Notes: generated by a model from the letters alone, not told the origin. A stretch of DNA of 64,000 nucleotides from Anthopleura xanthogrammica (GCA_964019055.1 OZ025222.1:1223501-1287500), one strand, 5' to 3'. Counted from the stretch's first letter, positions 42,540-53,417 are shown. Numbers and translations: made by a program.

Positions 42540-43680
42540 GGTCTGTTGCTGGCGTGTTGATGGTTGTGGTGATGGTGTGGTGATGGTTGTGGTGATGGTG
42601 AGATGATGGTTGTGGTGATGGTTGTGGTTGTGGTGGTGGTGAGGTGATGGTTGTGTTGATGGTTGTGGTGATGGTGAGGTGATGGTTTTTGTTGATGGTG
42701 AAGTGATGGTAGAGGTGATGGTTGTGGTGATGGTGAGGTGATGGTTGTCGTGATGGTGAGGTGATGGTAGAGCTAATGGTTGTATTGATGGTGTGTTGAT
42801 GGTGAGGTGATGGTTGTGGTGATGGTGAGTTGATTGTAGAGGTGATGGTTGTGGTGGTGTGGTAATGGTGAGATGATGGTTGGGTTGATGGTGAGGGGAT
42901 GGTAGAGGTGATGATTGTGGTGATGGTGAGGTGATGATTGTGGTGATGGTGAGGTGATGGTTGTGGTGATGGTTGTGGTGATGGTGAGGTGATGGTTGTG
43001 TTGATGGTTGTGGTGAGGTGATGGTTGTGGTGATGGTGAGGTGATGGTTGTGGTGATGGTGAAGTGATAGTAGAGGAGGTGATGGTTGTGGTGATGGTGA
43101 GGTGATGGTTGTGGTGATGGTGAGTTGATTGTTGAGGTGATGGTTGTGGTGATGGTGAGGTGATGGTGAGATGATGGTTGGGTTGATGATGGTGAGGTGA
43201 TGGTGAGATGATGGTTGTGGTGATGGTTGTGGTGAGGTGATGGTTGTGGTGATGGTGAAGTGATAGTAGAGGTGATAGTTGTGGTGATGGTGTGGTGATG
43301 GTTGTGGTGATGGTGAGGTGATGGTAGAGGTGATGGTTGTATTGGTGTGGTGATGGTGAGGTGATGGTTGTGGTGATGGTGAGGTGATGGTAGAGGTGAT
43401 GGTTGTGGTGATGGTGAGGTGATGGTTGTGGTTATGGTTGTGGTGATGGTTGTGGTGATGGTGAGGTGATGGTTGTGGTGATGGTGAGGTGTTGGTTGTG
43501 GTGATAGTAAGGTGATGGTGAAGTGGTGGTTGTGGTGGTGAGGTGATGGTTATGGTGATGATTGTGGTGATGGTTGTGTTGATATTGAGGTGATGGTTGC
43601 GATGATGGTAAGGTGATGGTTGTTGATGGTGAGGTTGTGTTGATGGTATAGTGATTGTTGTGTTAATGGTGAGGTGATGA
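42540..43680. repeat. TGGTGATGGTGAGG minisatellite
   Basis: About 1.1 kb of GGTGATGG/TTGTGG/TGAGG units between the two GPCR genes, G/T-rich on the plus strand. Confidence 0.95.
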
Positions 43681-43928
43681 TTCAATCTGTGAGTTAGCCA
43701 TGCACGCTGAACACTTAGATTAGCCCGTCGTTTAAGTGTTCGATGAAATGGAAAATTTCTTCTCGCGTATATTCAAAAGAATCTCTCACATGTTTTAGTT
43801 TTGAACGAAAAACTTCGTCAAATAAACTAAGGCACAAAATCTCAACTGCATTCAAAAGATTTAAAAGACAGGCAAAGGAAATTCGATGCTTATCAACGCG
43901 CCGAACGAATAAGCCAAGTTTTGAACGA

Positions 43929-44250
43929 TTAGTCATACATTGTTTGTGCAAGCACTGATTTGCAAGGTCCCTGTCGTTAAAAGCTCCAACAGTTTGTAAT
44001 TGTTAAAACACAACGAGCGTTTTTCATTTCCAGGTCTTTACTCATGTCATTTGAAAGGTCATTGTTAAGGTCGCTTTCCTAAAACAACAGATAAAATGCA
44101 AAATTTTGTCAAAGTTTGAGAAAATTACGATTACTTTAACTTATAATAAGAAAAAGGATTGTGCACGTTTTTGTTGTTATCTTCATTTCGAGAGCGATTT
44201 CCCTTTCATTGAGGGAACCAAATTGCTGGAATTAGGTCTTATCCTTAAGA
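43929..44250 (+). repeat. GPCR 5'-flank duplicate, copy 2
   Basis: The first half matches 39972-40140. The second half (GTCAAAGTTTGAGAAAAT, GTGCACGTTTTTGTTGTTAT) matches the inverted remnant at 48270-48640. Confidence 0.75.
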
Positions 44251-44405
44251 TTCTGGTTTATCTGGTTTATTTCCGTCTCATTGAGCAAACCAAATTGCTG
44301 GAATTAGGTCTTATCCTTAACATTCTGGTTTATCTGGTTTATTTCCGTTTCATTGAGGGAACAAAATCGCTGAACTTAGGTCTTATCCTTAAGATTCTGG
44401 TTTAT
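44202..44405 (+). repeat. 72-bp tandem repeat just upstream of GPCR 2
   Basis: About 2.8 copies. ATTAGGTCTTATCCTTAA recurs at 44231 and 44303, and in mutated form at 44375. It ends 6 bases before the GPCR 2 ATG, so it lies in the 5' UTR or promoter. It is a multiple of three and open, but nothing suggests it is coding. Confidence 0.85.
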
Positions 44406-44410
44406 CGGTC

Positions 44411-45355
44411 ATGGCATCAACATCAAATCAAACCATTTCCAGTTTTCAGTGCCCGATAACTTTTGATTTTGATCCAACAAACATTACCGATGTTCCATCA
44501 TTGGTCGTCCCAACGTGGATTTCTCTAGTTGCCATCAACGCCGTTACCTCTCCGCCGACTTTCCTCATCAATTTGCTGGTGATCTGGACCGTGCTGGAAA
44601 GTAAAGAGCTCAGATCTAACAGCTACTACAGCTTGGTGGCCATCCTTTCACTGACCGATCTTCTGGTAGGATTCTTTGCACAACCGCTGTTTGTGGCTTT
44701 GATAGTAGGTGTAATTGTCCAGTCTTCGCATATATGTGAACTGACCATGGCATATACAATGTGCGCTTTCCTTTGCTATGAAGGGTCAATCATTACCATG
44801 GTAATCGTAAGCTTGGAAAGATACCTTTACATAGAGCATCCCATGTACCATGAAGCTTACGTTACCTCCAAGAAACTGATGATAGCAACCGCAGCTAGCT
44901 GGATTGTGGCCGGGACAGCAGTCTTGGGAAGTAGGCTCCTGGTGAACAATTCCTTCTGGGCGAGGCAGCTTCCACTGATTCTAACTATTGGTCCCAGCTT
45001 CGTCATCATCTTATTTTGCGTCGCTAAAATAAGCCTGACGGCCCGTCGACAGATGAGAGCCATCAACATTCAACACCAATCCGTAGCCCAGCAAAGTAAG
45101 ATCAAGGAATACAAGCGCACTTTCACTCTAGGCCTGATAGTGCTAGCATCCGTAGCCTGTTTGTGTCCAATATTGATTTTGAAGATCGTAGGAGCTGTCA
45201 AGGGTAACTGGAGGGATGACTTCAGATATGTAACTCAAGCTATTTATTTCACTTGCTTGAACATGCAGTCCCTTATCAACCCCATCATCTATTCTCTTCG
45301 TCTATCGGACATACGCACTGGGGTAGCTAAAAGACTATGTTGCAATCGGCAGTGA
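44411..45355 (+). CDS. Class A (rhodopsin-like) GPCR, paralogue 2
   Basis: Intronless, 314 residues, same landmarks as paralogue 1: LSLTDLLVG, HICELT, SLERY, ACLCP, NPIIYSLR. The first 220 or so residues differ from paralogue 1 at many sites, including helix 2 (FFAQPL), the helix 3 flank (VQSS) and helix 4 (IVAGTAVL). From AQQSKIKEYKRTF to the C-terminus (94 residues) they are identical. It starts at MASTSNQT. It probably arose by tandem duplication of a block of about 4 kb, with later exchange of the 3' part. Confidence 0.9.
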   Translation: MASTSNQTISSFQCPITFDFDPTNITDVPSLVVPTWISLVAINAVTSPPTFLINLLVIWTVLESKELRSNSYYSLVAILSLTDLLVGFFAQPLFVALIVGVIVQSSHICELTMAYTMCAFLCYEGSIITMVIVSLERYLYIEHPMYHEAYVTSKKLMIATAASWIVAGTAVLGSRLLVNNSFWARQLPLILTIGPSFVIILFCVAKISLTARRQMRAINIQHQSVAQQSKIKEYKRTFTLGLIVLASVACLCPILILKIVGAVKGNWRDDFRYVTQAIYFTCLNMQSLINPIIYSLRLSDIRTGVAKRLCCNRQ

Positions 45356-45814
45356 AGAGCTCTGAAGAACTTGCCAGTCAAACTGTTGCCAGGTTATCTG
45401 TTGCTTAGATACCTGTAACTTGGTTTCTTGTAACTACTCCTACATTCCAAGGAATCCAAGGAACACTTCTGCATATTACCAGAAACTCAGAACAATCAAG
45501 AAACGTTGACATTGAAAATTCAAAAACATTCAGTTTGATGTTTTGAGCTTAATTTTTTTTTTTACATTTCAGTGCTGTAGCCCATGCCGGTTTTGATCGA
45601 TTTTGGACCGTTTTCACACCTTTTGAAAATATATGCATTATTTGTGAAGGATGGAAAATAGGTCATTTTTGGCCATTTTGGAGCAAAAAGCATGAGCTGT
45701 AGCTCATTGTACGGTAGCTACTCTTGTCACCTAACCACATATATTCCAAAAAAAATTAAAAATTCTGGATTCGACATTCTATGAATCCAAACTTGCTCTT
45801 CAGTGTATTACAAT

Positions 45815-46300
45815 GTATTTTCTTTCTTTCTTCGATATTAGATTTTTGGATTATTGACTTTTGTAAATAGTTGCCTCTCTTTATGACTTTGGGTTGTAAA
45901 TAAGTATTGGAAACCCCTGTAGGGACATACTAATAAACCTATTGTATTGTATTGTATTGTATTGTATTGTATTGTATTGTATTGTATTGTATTGTATTGT
46001 ATTGTATTGTATTGTATTGTATTGTATTGTATTGTATTGTATTGTATTGTATTGTATTGTATTGTATTGTATTGTATTGTATTGTATTGTATTGTATTGT
46101 ATTGTATTGTATTGTATTGTATTGTATTGTATTGTATTGTATTGTATTGTATTGTATTGTATTGTATTGTATTGTATTGTATTGTATTGTATTGTATTGT
46201 ATTGTATTGTATTGTATTGTATTGTATTGTATTGTATTGTATTGTATTGTATTGTATTGTATTGTATTGTATTGTATTGTATTGTATTGTATTGTAATAA
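45815..46300 (+). mobile_element. Retroelement 3' tail with an (ATTGT)n expansion
   Basis: About 130 bases ending TACTAATAAACCT run straight into about 70 perfect ATTGT units (45941-46296). The whole segment is absent from the homologous GPCR 1 flank, so it is an insertion. Its layout (AATAAA followed by a tandem tail) suits a non-LTR element 3' end; no reading frame remains. Confidence 0.6.
45941..46296. repeat. (ATTGT)n microsatellite
   Basis: About 355 bases of perfect pentanucleotide; the ILYCIV/NTIQY frames are artefacts. Confidence 0.98.
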
Positions 46301-46589
46301 TATAATTTCAGACAGTAAATTTGAGGTTGTTTTTGTCTTTGTTCAAAGTACATTTACAAGAGCTATAGTTGCCTGAAAACAGTTTTCAATCAAAAACATA
46401 TTGAGAGATTATTACTAAGATATGATTGGCTTCGTTGACTCCTAATTATGATATTCAAACATAAGTCTTCGAGTGAAAATCTATAAGGATTAAACATAAC
46501 TTTACTCATAAAGTTATTGTCAAAAAGGTTGTCCTTTTAAAAAAGACTTAAAGACCAAAAGAAATATCACAGTTGTGGTGATTTTGTGG

Positions 46590-48095
46590 TTGTGTTCACC
46601 ATCACCACAACCATCACATTACCATCACTACACCACAACCTGTCCAAAACCTCACCTTCAACACAACCATCACCTCACCATCACCATAACCATCGCCTCA
46701 CCATCACCACATCATCACCTCACCATCACCACAACCATCACCTCACTATCACCATAACCATCACCACACCATCACCATAACCATCACCTCACTATCACCA
46801 CAACCATCACCACACCATCACCTCACTGTCACCACAACCATCACCACACCATCACCTGACTATCACCACAACCATCACCACACCATCACCTCACCACAAC
46901 CATCACCTCACCATAGGAACAACACAACTATCGCCTCACCATCACCACAACGATCACCTCACTATCACCACACCATCACCTCACCACACCATCACCTCAC
47001 CATAACCACCACCTCACCATCACCACACCATCACCTCACCATCACCACAATCACCACCTCACCATCACCACATACAACCATCACTTCACCGTCACCACAA
47101 CCATCATCTCACCATTACCATAACCATCACCTCACCATCACCACAACCACCACCTCACCATCACCACAACCACCACCTCACCATCACCACAACCATCACC
47201 ACAACCATCACCTCACCATCACCACAACCATCACCTCACCATCACCACAACCATCACCACACCATCACCTCACCATCACCACAACCATCACCTCAACCAT
47301 CACTTCACCATCACAACCATCACATCACCATCAACACAAACATCATCTCACCATCGCCATAACCATCACATCACCATCAACACAACCATCACCACAACCA
47401 TCACTTTACCATCACCACAATCATCTCCCCACCATCACCACATGCAACCATCACCTCACTATCACCACAACCATCATCTCACCTTCAACACAACCATTAC
47501 CTCACATTCAACACAATTATCACCTCACCATCACCACAACCATCACCTCACCTTCAACACAACCATCACCTCACCATCACCACAACCATCACCTCACCTT
47601 CAACACAACCATCACCTCACCATCACCACAACCATCACCTCACCTTCAACACAACCATCACCTCACCTTCAACACAACCATCACCTCACCTTCAACACAA
47701 CCATCACCTCACCTTCAACACAACCATCACCTCACCATCACCACAACCATCACCTCACCTTCAACACAACCATCACCTCACCATCACCACAACCATCACC
47801 TCACCTTCAACACAACCATCACCTCACCTTCAACACAACCATCACCTCACCTTCAACACAACCATCACCTCACCATCACCACAACCATCACCTCACCTTC
47901 AACACAACCATCACCTCACCATCACCACAACCATCACCTCACCATCACCACAACCATCACCTCACCTTCAACACAACCATCACCTCACCATCACCACAAC
48001 CATCACCTCACCATCACCACAACCATCACCTCACCTTCAACACAACCATCACCTCACCATCACCACAACCATCACCTCACCTTCAACACAACCAT
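46590..48095. repeat. CCATCACCTCACC/TTCAACACAA minisatellite
   Basis: About 1.5 kb. It is the same family as 42540-43680 but in opposite orientation (C/A-rich on plus). The second half (from 47480) is a more regular alternation of CACCTTCAACACAACCAT and CACCATCACCACAACCAT. Confidence 0.95.
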
Positions 48096-48269
48096 CGTAT
48101 ACAATTCGTTAGATAGTTTCCAACACATCCTTTAGGCAAAAGGTTTTAAACAGATTGATCAATATCAATGCACACTGGGATGGATCAGTGAATCGATGGT
48201 ACGAGTTATAAACCCTTAAAAAGCAGCCGGCTTTGCGCTCGCTCCTCTTCTATTGAGAGAATGGCGGAA

Positions 48270-48640
48270 ACCATGCAGCCTTGGCACAAATTAATTCATG
48301 GTGGCGAAAACCAAAAAACCTATTAACTAAAAGCAATGAAAGGAAATTTTAGAATAAGACCAAAATTCAAGAGTTTTGTTCACTAAATGAAACGGTAATT
48401 GCCCTCGAAATAAAGATAATAACAAAAACGTACACAATCATTGTTCTCATAAGTAGTTCAAATAATTGTTTTCTCAAACTTTGACAAAATATTGCTTTGT
48501 TGTTTTAGGAAATTAAAGGCAAAATTCAAATGATGAAGTTTCTAATTGTAGTTTTTTTAGCGTAGGTTCGGGGTACCAAATCGAACGTCCGACAATGACA
48601 GTCCAAATGACAACCGTAAAGATCTGGAAATGAAGCCGGC
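48270..48640 (-). pseudogene. Inverted, gene-less remnant of the GPCR 5' flank
   Basis: Read on minus, this matches GPCR flanking DNA: GTCAAAGTTTGAGAAAA, ACGTTTTTGTT.TTATCTT, GTTAATAGGTTTTTTG (compare 40605), TTCACTGATC (compare 40663). No GPCR coding sequence follows; the minisatellite starts instead. Confidence 0.7.
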
Positions 48641-48650
48641 TGCAAGCAAG

Positions 48651-51600
48651 TTAATCACTTTTGTATGTAGCTGCAAACCTCTCTTTTAGATAGTCCTCGC
48701 CAGTTATCCCAGGGTACTTGTGCGATCCATCCAGGCACTCAATCAAGACCTTGTCATCAGGATGAACAAAGAATGCCAGGGATCTGCGGGGTTTGTTGCG
48801 AACTACTTCATATGCTGGGATCAGAACGCGATGTTTCTAGGGATAAAAAGGAAAAGAAAGGGATAAAAGAATAATTCAAAGGAAGGGGATGACAAGGAAA
48901 GGGAAGGGAATAAAAAAGAAAAGAAGAAAAGAGAAAACAGAACAGAACAGAACAGAACAGAACAGAACAGAACAGAACAGAAAGAAAGGGATTGTCAATA
49001 TAGGCTTTGCACCATCACGTTATGGCAACCATGACAGGAGGCACAACAAGTTTTTTTCCCCTTGGAAACTGAATTCTTTCTCATTTAAATCAGATTAGAC
49101 CAGATTCAATTGTTCCTGCCTCCAGCTGTCTTGGCTGCCATCACGTGATGGTGCAAAGTTTTTTTTCTTCTTAAACACAGGGCTTGCCATAAAAAATCAC
49201 AATGGGCTGTGATTGGTTAGAAAATTTAATGCTGCTCAGCTGGTATAAAGTAAACATACTGTTGATCGTAGTTTGTCAGCTGTCCATCTCTGCATCAGAT
49301 CACCAATATTGACTATGACACAGCCAGGAATAGATGGTGCATTAATATATTCACTGTCAACTGGTAGGACCTGCGACAATGGTACAAAAAAATATGAAAA
49401 AAATTTGTTATCTTTTATTTAAAGTTCAATAATTATCTTTTTCTTTTTACACAGCCAGTCTAAGGACAAACGATACTGACAGTCCTTGTTCACATACTAC
49501 GGAAACCACCGAACTATGGAAATGCAAGAAAAAAACATGCTTTTGTTACGCCCATCTTCATTCATCATCATCATCATACCCTGAGTAATTGAGTCTGTAA
49601 TCAATGAATGCAGTGGTATAGTGCGAATTGGAAAATGGTCTATTCCATGCTGTATAAAGTACCTGTAATCCACCCAAGTCATCCTGAAAAAGCAGAGTAA
49701 TAGATCCATAATCGCTATGTTCTCCACAACGAACTTGATCTTTCTTTACTGTTGAACTGTCAGGAATGGGAGGATAGTACAAGATGCGAATGGCAGTGGT
49801 ATTACCAGCCTTTCCCAAATTGCTATGGGATTCAGCCATCAAATTTGGATTCTGTGAAAAGTTCAATAGAAAATAAATCAATGAAAGCAAGTACGAGGTG
49901 CTGATCGATGTGCATGTTAGCAGTTTCATGCTCAAGATGTATTGTCTATTATTCCAACTATATTCAGTAGAGTACAAATATTGCAGGAGAAAGCCTGGAG
50001 AAAGTACAGTCAAATATGGGATTTACCAGATGCGTAATCCTGTGTCCTGTACGCAAATAAATTGAAGTTGGACTCAAGTTATACTGTCTATCATTCCAAC
50101 TATATTCAGTAGAGTACAAAAATGGCAGGAGAAAGCCTGGAGAAAGTACAAATATCCCAGGGATTTACCAGACATGCAATCCTGTGTCCTGTACACAAAC
50201 AAATTGAAGTTGGACTAAATATAATAGTGTGTCAAATAGAACACAGAAAATATGTTTTTGCTTGTGTTTTTCTTCCTAAAATATAAGGATATGAGTCCAG
50301 TGGACCCCAAATCAACTAACCCAGGGAAACCTCTGTATCCTGTGATATTTTAACAAATTTAGGGGTCACATTGACTGGTCAAATGATAACTAACAAGTCC
50401 ATGATGTGGCTAGTCATTATGTAAAGGGAGCTACAATTTATATCATAATAGTACTTTTTACAGTTCCGTTCAGTGACCACAAATAATAGTTCCAAGTCGA
50501 GGTTGGAGTTGCTGCACATGATAAATTTAGTTTTGCTATGTGCGGCAACTCCAACCTTGACTTGGAACTATTATTCATGGTCATGGGAACAGAACTGTAA
50601 AAAGGCCTATGATAGCCTAGGCCATGGAGCAGCCAACACCTTTAGCCCTGGGATTGTAAAGGGGAGCATTATATACCCTTTGCAGCACTTCAGAATGCAG
50701 CTCAATTGGGAGGACAAAAAAATAGGTTTCCAAATCTCAATAGATTGAAAGTTTTTTGTTTTGTCGTTCAAATTCAGCTGCTTTGATGTCACGTGCAAGG
50801 GATCTTTAGGGTAGTGTTTTAAAACTCACAATCCACATAACCCAACGTCCTATAATTAGATTATAAACAGTCCCTAAATTTCTTAATCTTTACCTTTAAT
50901 TTGAGACCAATACCAATGGCCTTAAGAATTCTGAGAGAAAGTTTTGCACATTGGTCATACAAGTTTTTAATAGTTGACTCCATCTCTGGAACACTAGTTG
51001 TTGGCCACTTTGAACTCTGATAAGAAAAGTCAATATTGGTCAAGCAGGACTTAAAATAACAGCCAGTCATTGGAACTTGTCTGTTAGAACCTTTGCCTTG
51101 CCAGTCATTGATCATTTTGAACAGTAGCGCTGAGTCAGAAATGAGGTATGACCAAGCTAAAACTAGCTTGGCCAGTGATCATGACCGACAACTGACCAAG
51201 CCTGGCTCTGTTATCTTAAGCCCTATCAAGATAGGTTTTTAAGGGCCCTTTGAACATGTTCATGTTTTGACATCATAAAAAACAGTAATGGTCAGGTATT
51301 TGTGACAACAATTTTGCAGGTTCTGCTGAGAGTGAATGGTTAAGAATGAGCTTCTGTTTTTCAACTACTGATTGAGTGAAGGTTGGAATTGCAAATGCCG
51401 AACATCCTGATCAAGAAGCTACTATCTAACAATGTCAGAACGTCCATTAGAATTAGCTAAAAACTATGAAACATAAAAAAAGACATGAATGGATGGATGG
51501 ATGGATGGATGGATGGATGGATGGATGGATGGATGGATGGATGGATGGATGGATGGATGGATGGATGGATGGATGGATGGATGGATGGATGGATGGATGG

Positions 51601-52878
51601 ATGGATGGATGGATGGATGGATGGATGGATGGATGGATGGATGGATGGATGGATGGATGGATGGATGGATGGATGGATGGATGGATGGATGGATGGATGG
51701 ATGGATGGATGGATGGATGGATGGATGGATGGATGGATGGATGGATGGATGGATGGATGGATGGATGGATGGATGGATGGATGGATGGATGGATGGATGG
51801 ATGGATGGATGGATGGATGGATGGATGGATGGATGGATGGATGGATGGATGGATGGATGGATGGATGGATGGATGGATGGATGGATGGATGGATGGATGG
51901 ATGAAATGCAGTGCTATCAATATCAAAGGCTTCTTTCAAATCTGCTGGTCTTTCTGGATTTAAGCTGTTATATAATTGAGAAAAATAAAAATTAAAGTTA
52001 ACCCACAGCTTTTATATTTTCTCACCTCTAATACATTCTATTGCATCTGAATTAGTAATTTATTTATTGAAGAAGGCCAAATAGGCCTTTCTAATATTTA
52101 TGCATGAAATCCTTAACTTCACATTCATTCATGCAGCCCTGACCAAATTTAATGTGTATTCACATACTTCAATCTATAATTTCAAGGAACATATTTCTAA
52201 AATTAGCAAAAACTCCATAACCAGCTTAAGGTTACGATGAGATTCCGTAATTTAATCTCGAAAGGATGATGAGGCTATATAAGGCCTTTGTTCTACGTTA
52301 CAAAAAAATGTTGTCCAATCCTATACTTAATTGATTTGAAAAGCATTTCCTTTACTTTGTAAACACTCTTATTTGGACAATTTTCATAAAATCAACCAAT
52401 CAAAATACATAATGAAAGCTGGAACCAACTGATTCCTTGTCGAGAACTTGCAAACAGTAAAAACATAAGCTGAGAGATAAATATTATACGTGCCTTTCTC
52501 TTTCCAAAGCAATCCATCCATGATTAGCACTGCCATCTTTAGGTCTGGCACACTTTTGCTTTTCCTCTACTGGCAGTCCAAAGAACCTGTCAGCCACTTC
52601 TCTGACTTTGGCTATCTAAGTAAGTTATAGAATTCAGAAAAGACATGTTAAAAATCAGAAAAAAACATTCGCCAATTTTCAAATATTTTGAACATTCACA
52701 ATTTTTAAAAATACCTCTTGACTCGAAATGCCATGGTTTTTGAGGTAGACGAAACCAATATTGCTGAAAGCTTCGCAAATCTGACTTGCTACTTCTTGTA
52801 CTTTTTGGTCTGCATCAAAAAGAACGTCGTCTTTGTCTAAGGTTAGAGGACTAAAGTTCACGACTGGAATGCAGACAT
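48651..52878 (-). CDS. 2-oxoglutarate/Fe(II)-dependent oxygenase (isopenicillin-N-synthase-like)
   Basis: Exons on minus: 52715-52878 (start approximate), 52494-52615, about 51500-51964 (3' end unresolved), 50894-51016, 49663-49851, 49260-49370 and 48651-48836 (TAA at 48651-48653). Conserved parts: [61 protein letters not shown] with the metal-binding Hx[11 protein letters not shown]; the distal His in STKHRV; and [12 protein letters not shown] with the R-x-S 2-oxoglutarate site. The facial triad is complete. Family knowledge: animal members are cytosolic oxygenases of unknown substrate. The first exon with the start Met was not identified. A GC-AG intron joins the second and third listed exons. 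The third exon runs into a GGAT expansion with no usable donor, so this copy may be impaired or the boundary misassembled. Confidence 0.85.
48938..48985. repeat. (CAGAA)n microsatellite
   Basis: About 9 units in the last intron of the oxygenase gene. Confidence 0.9.
49938..50217. repeat. 142-bp tandem duplication
   Basis: ATTCCAACTATATTCAGTAG at 49951 recurs at 50093, followed in both by GCAGGAGAAAGCCTGGAGAA and CCTGTGTCCTGTAC. It lies in an intron of the oxygenase gene. Confidence 0.85.
50458..50601. mobile_element. Hairpin element (about 60-bp arms)
   Basis: AATAATAGTTCCAAGTCGAG at the left is mirrored by TTGACTTGGAACTATTATTC at the right, with outer ends TTACAGTTC/GAACTGTAA. The loop is about 18 bases. 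Confidence 0.8.
50672..50816. mobile_element. MITE family A, copy 5
   Basis: CCCTTTGCAGCACTTCAGAA at the left and GATGTCACGTGCAAGGGATC at the right; interior GGACAAAAAAATAGGTTTCC. It lies in an oxygenase intron, close to the hairpin at 50458-50601. Confidence 0.75.
51486..51904. repeat. (GGAT)n microsatellite, about 104 units, at an exon edge
   Basis: Perfect tetranucleotide. On the coding (minus) strand it directly follows the oxygenase codons for DIDSTAFH and stays open in all three frames (His-Pro-Ser-Ile), so frame alone does not show where the exon ends. Confidence 0.97.
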
Positions 52879-53415
52879 CTTAAATCAAAACACCAAAGGC
52901 TTACCAGACCTGTATCTGTGGCTTTAAAGTTTGGGCTTCCTGTGGTCTTATGTTCGTTTGATTTCAAAGAGAAGTAAAAATATACTTCGTAGAAAGCATT
53001 TTCTGATATCTTGTAGCCTATAAATTCGCATAATAAAATATATTTTATCATCTGGTTCCCGAGCTAAATGAAAACACTTATAGAAAAAGTATTTGGGCTT
53101 CCTGTGGTACCTGAACCTTCGTCGCACCACGGATAGCCCTAGTTTATTTATATTGCCTCTGGGGTCGGAAAAAATGCTTGACTTTGCACCAGTTATCTCA
53201 ACCTAAAGCTACTTTCTCTCAAAATGATGGAAGATCATTGTCGGTCATGGAATACTATAACCAGGAGACTTTAAAAACAAAGACTTTCCTAGCCTCACCT
53301 CCCTTGGAAAATCATAAATATTGTTTCTAGTATTTTACAATCCCCCTGGTTTGCCAGGAGAATACATAAACAAAGATGGTGTAAATATAGAATCTGTAAA
53401 AGAGTATTTCATTAA
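52879..53415. other. Upstream of the oxygenase gene
   Basis: Two copies of the dispersed TTGGGCTTCCTGTGG motif (about 52934 and 53094). The first exon of the oxygenase should lie here or beyond the arrays; I could not identify it. Confidence 0.4.
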
Positions 53416-53417
53416 AA

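Noticed and set aside
42471..43685. 404-codon minus frame between the GPCRs
   Set aside because: It is entirely within the TGGTGATGG minisatellite.
44106..44459. Plus frame overlapping the GPCR 2 start, with a 24-residue repeat
   Set aside because: It is the 72-bp tandem repeat in the 5' flank, and it overlaps the receptor start in a different frame.
45838..46376. Frames of pure YCIVL or NTIQY repeats
   Set aside because: Translation of the (ATTGT)n microsatellite in several frames.
47442..48116. 224-codon plus frame with HHLTFNTT repeats
   Set aside because: By-product of the CCATCACC minisatellite.
51453..51995. Met-Asp-Gly-Trp and His-Pro-Ser-Ile frames as separate genes
   Set aside because: They are translations of (GGAT)n. 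Only the first codons on minus ([21 protein letters not shown]) belong to a real exon.
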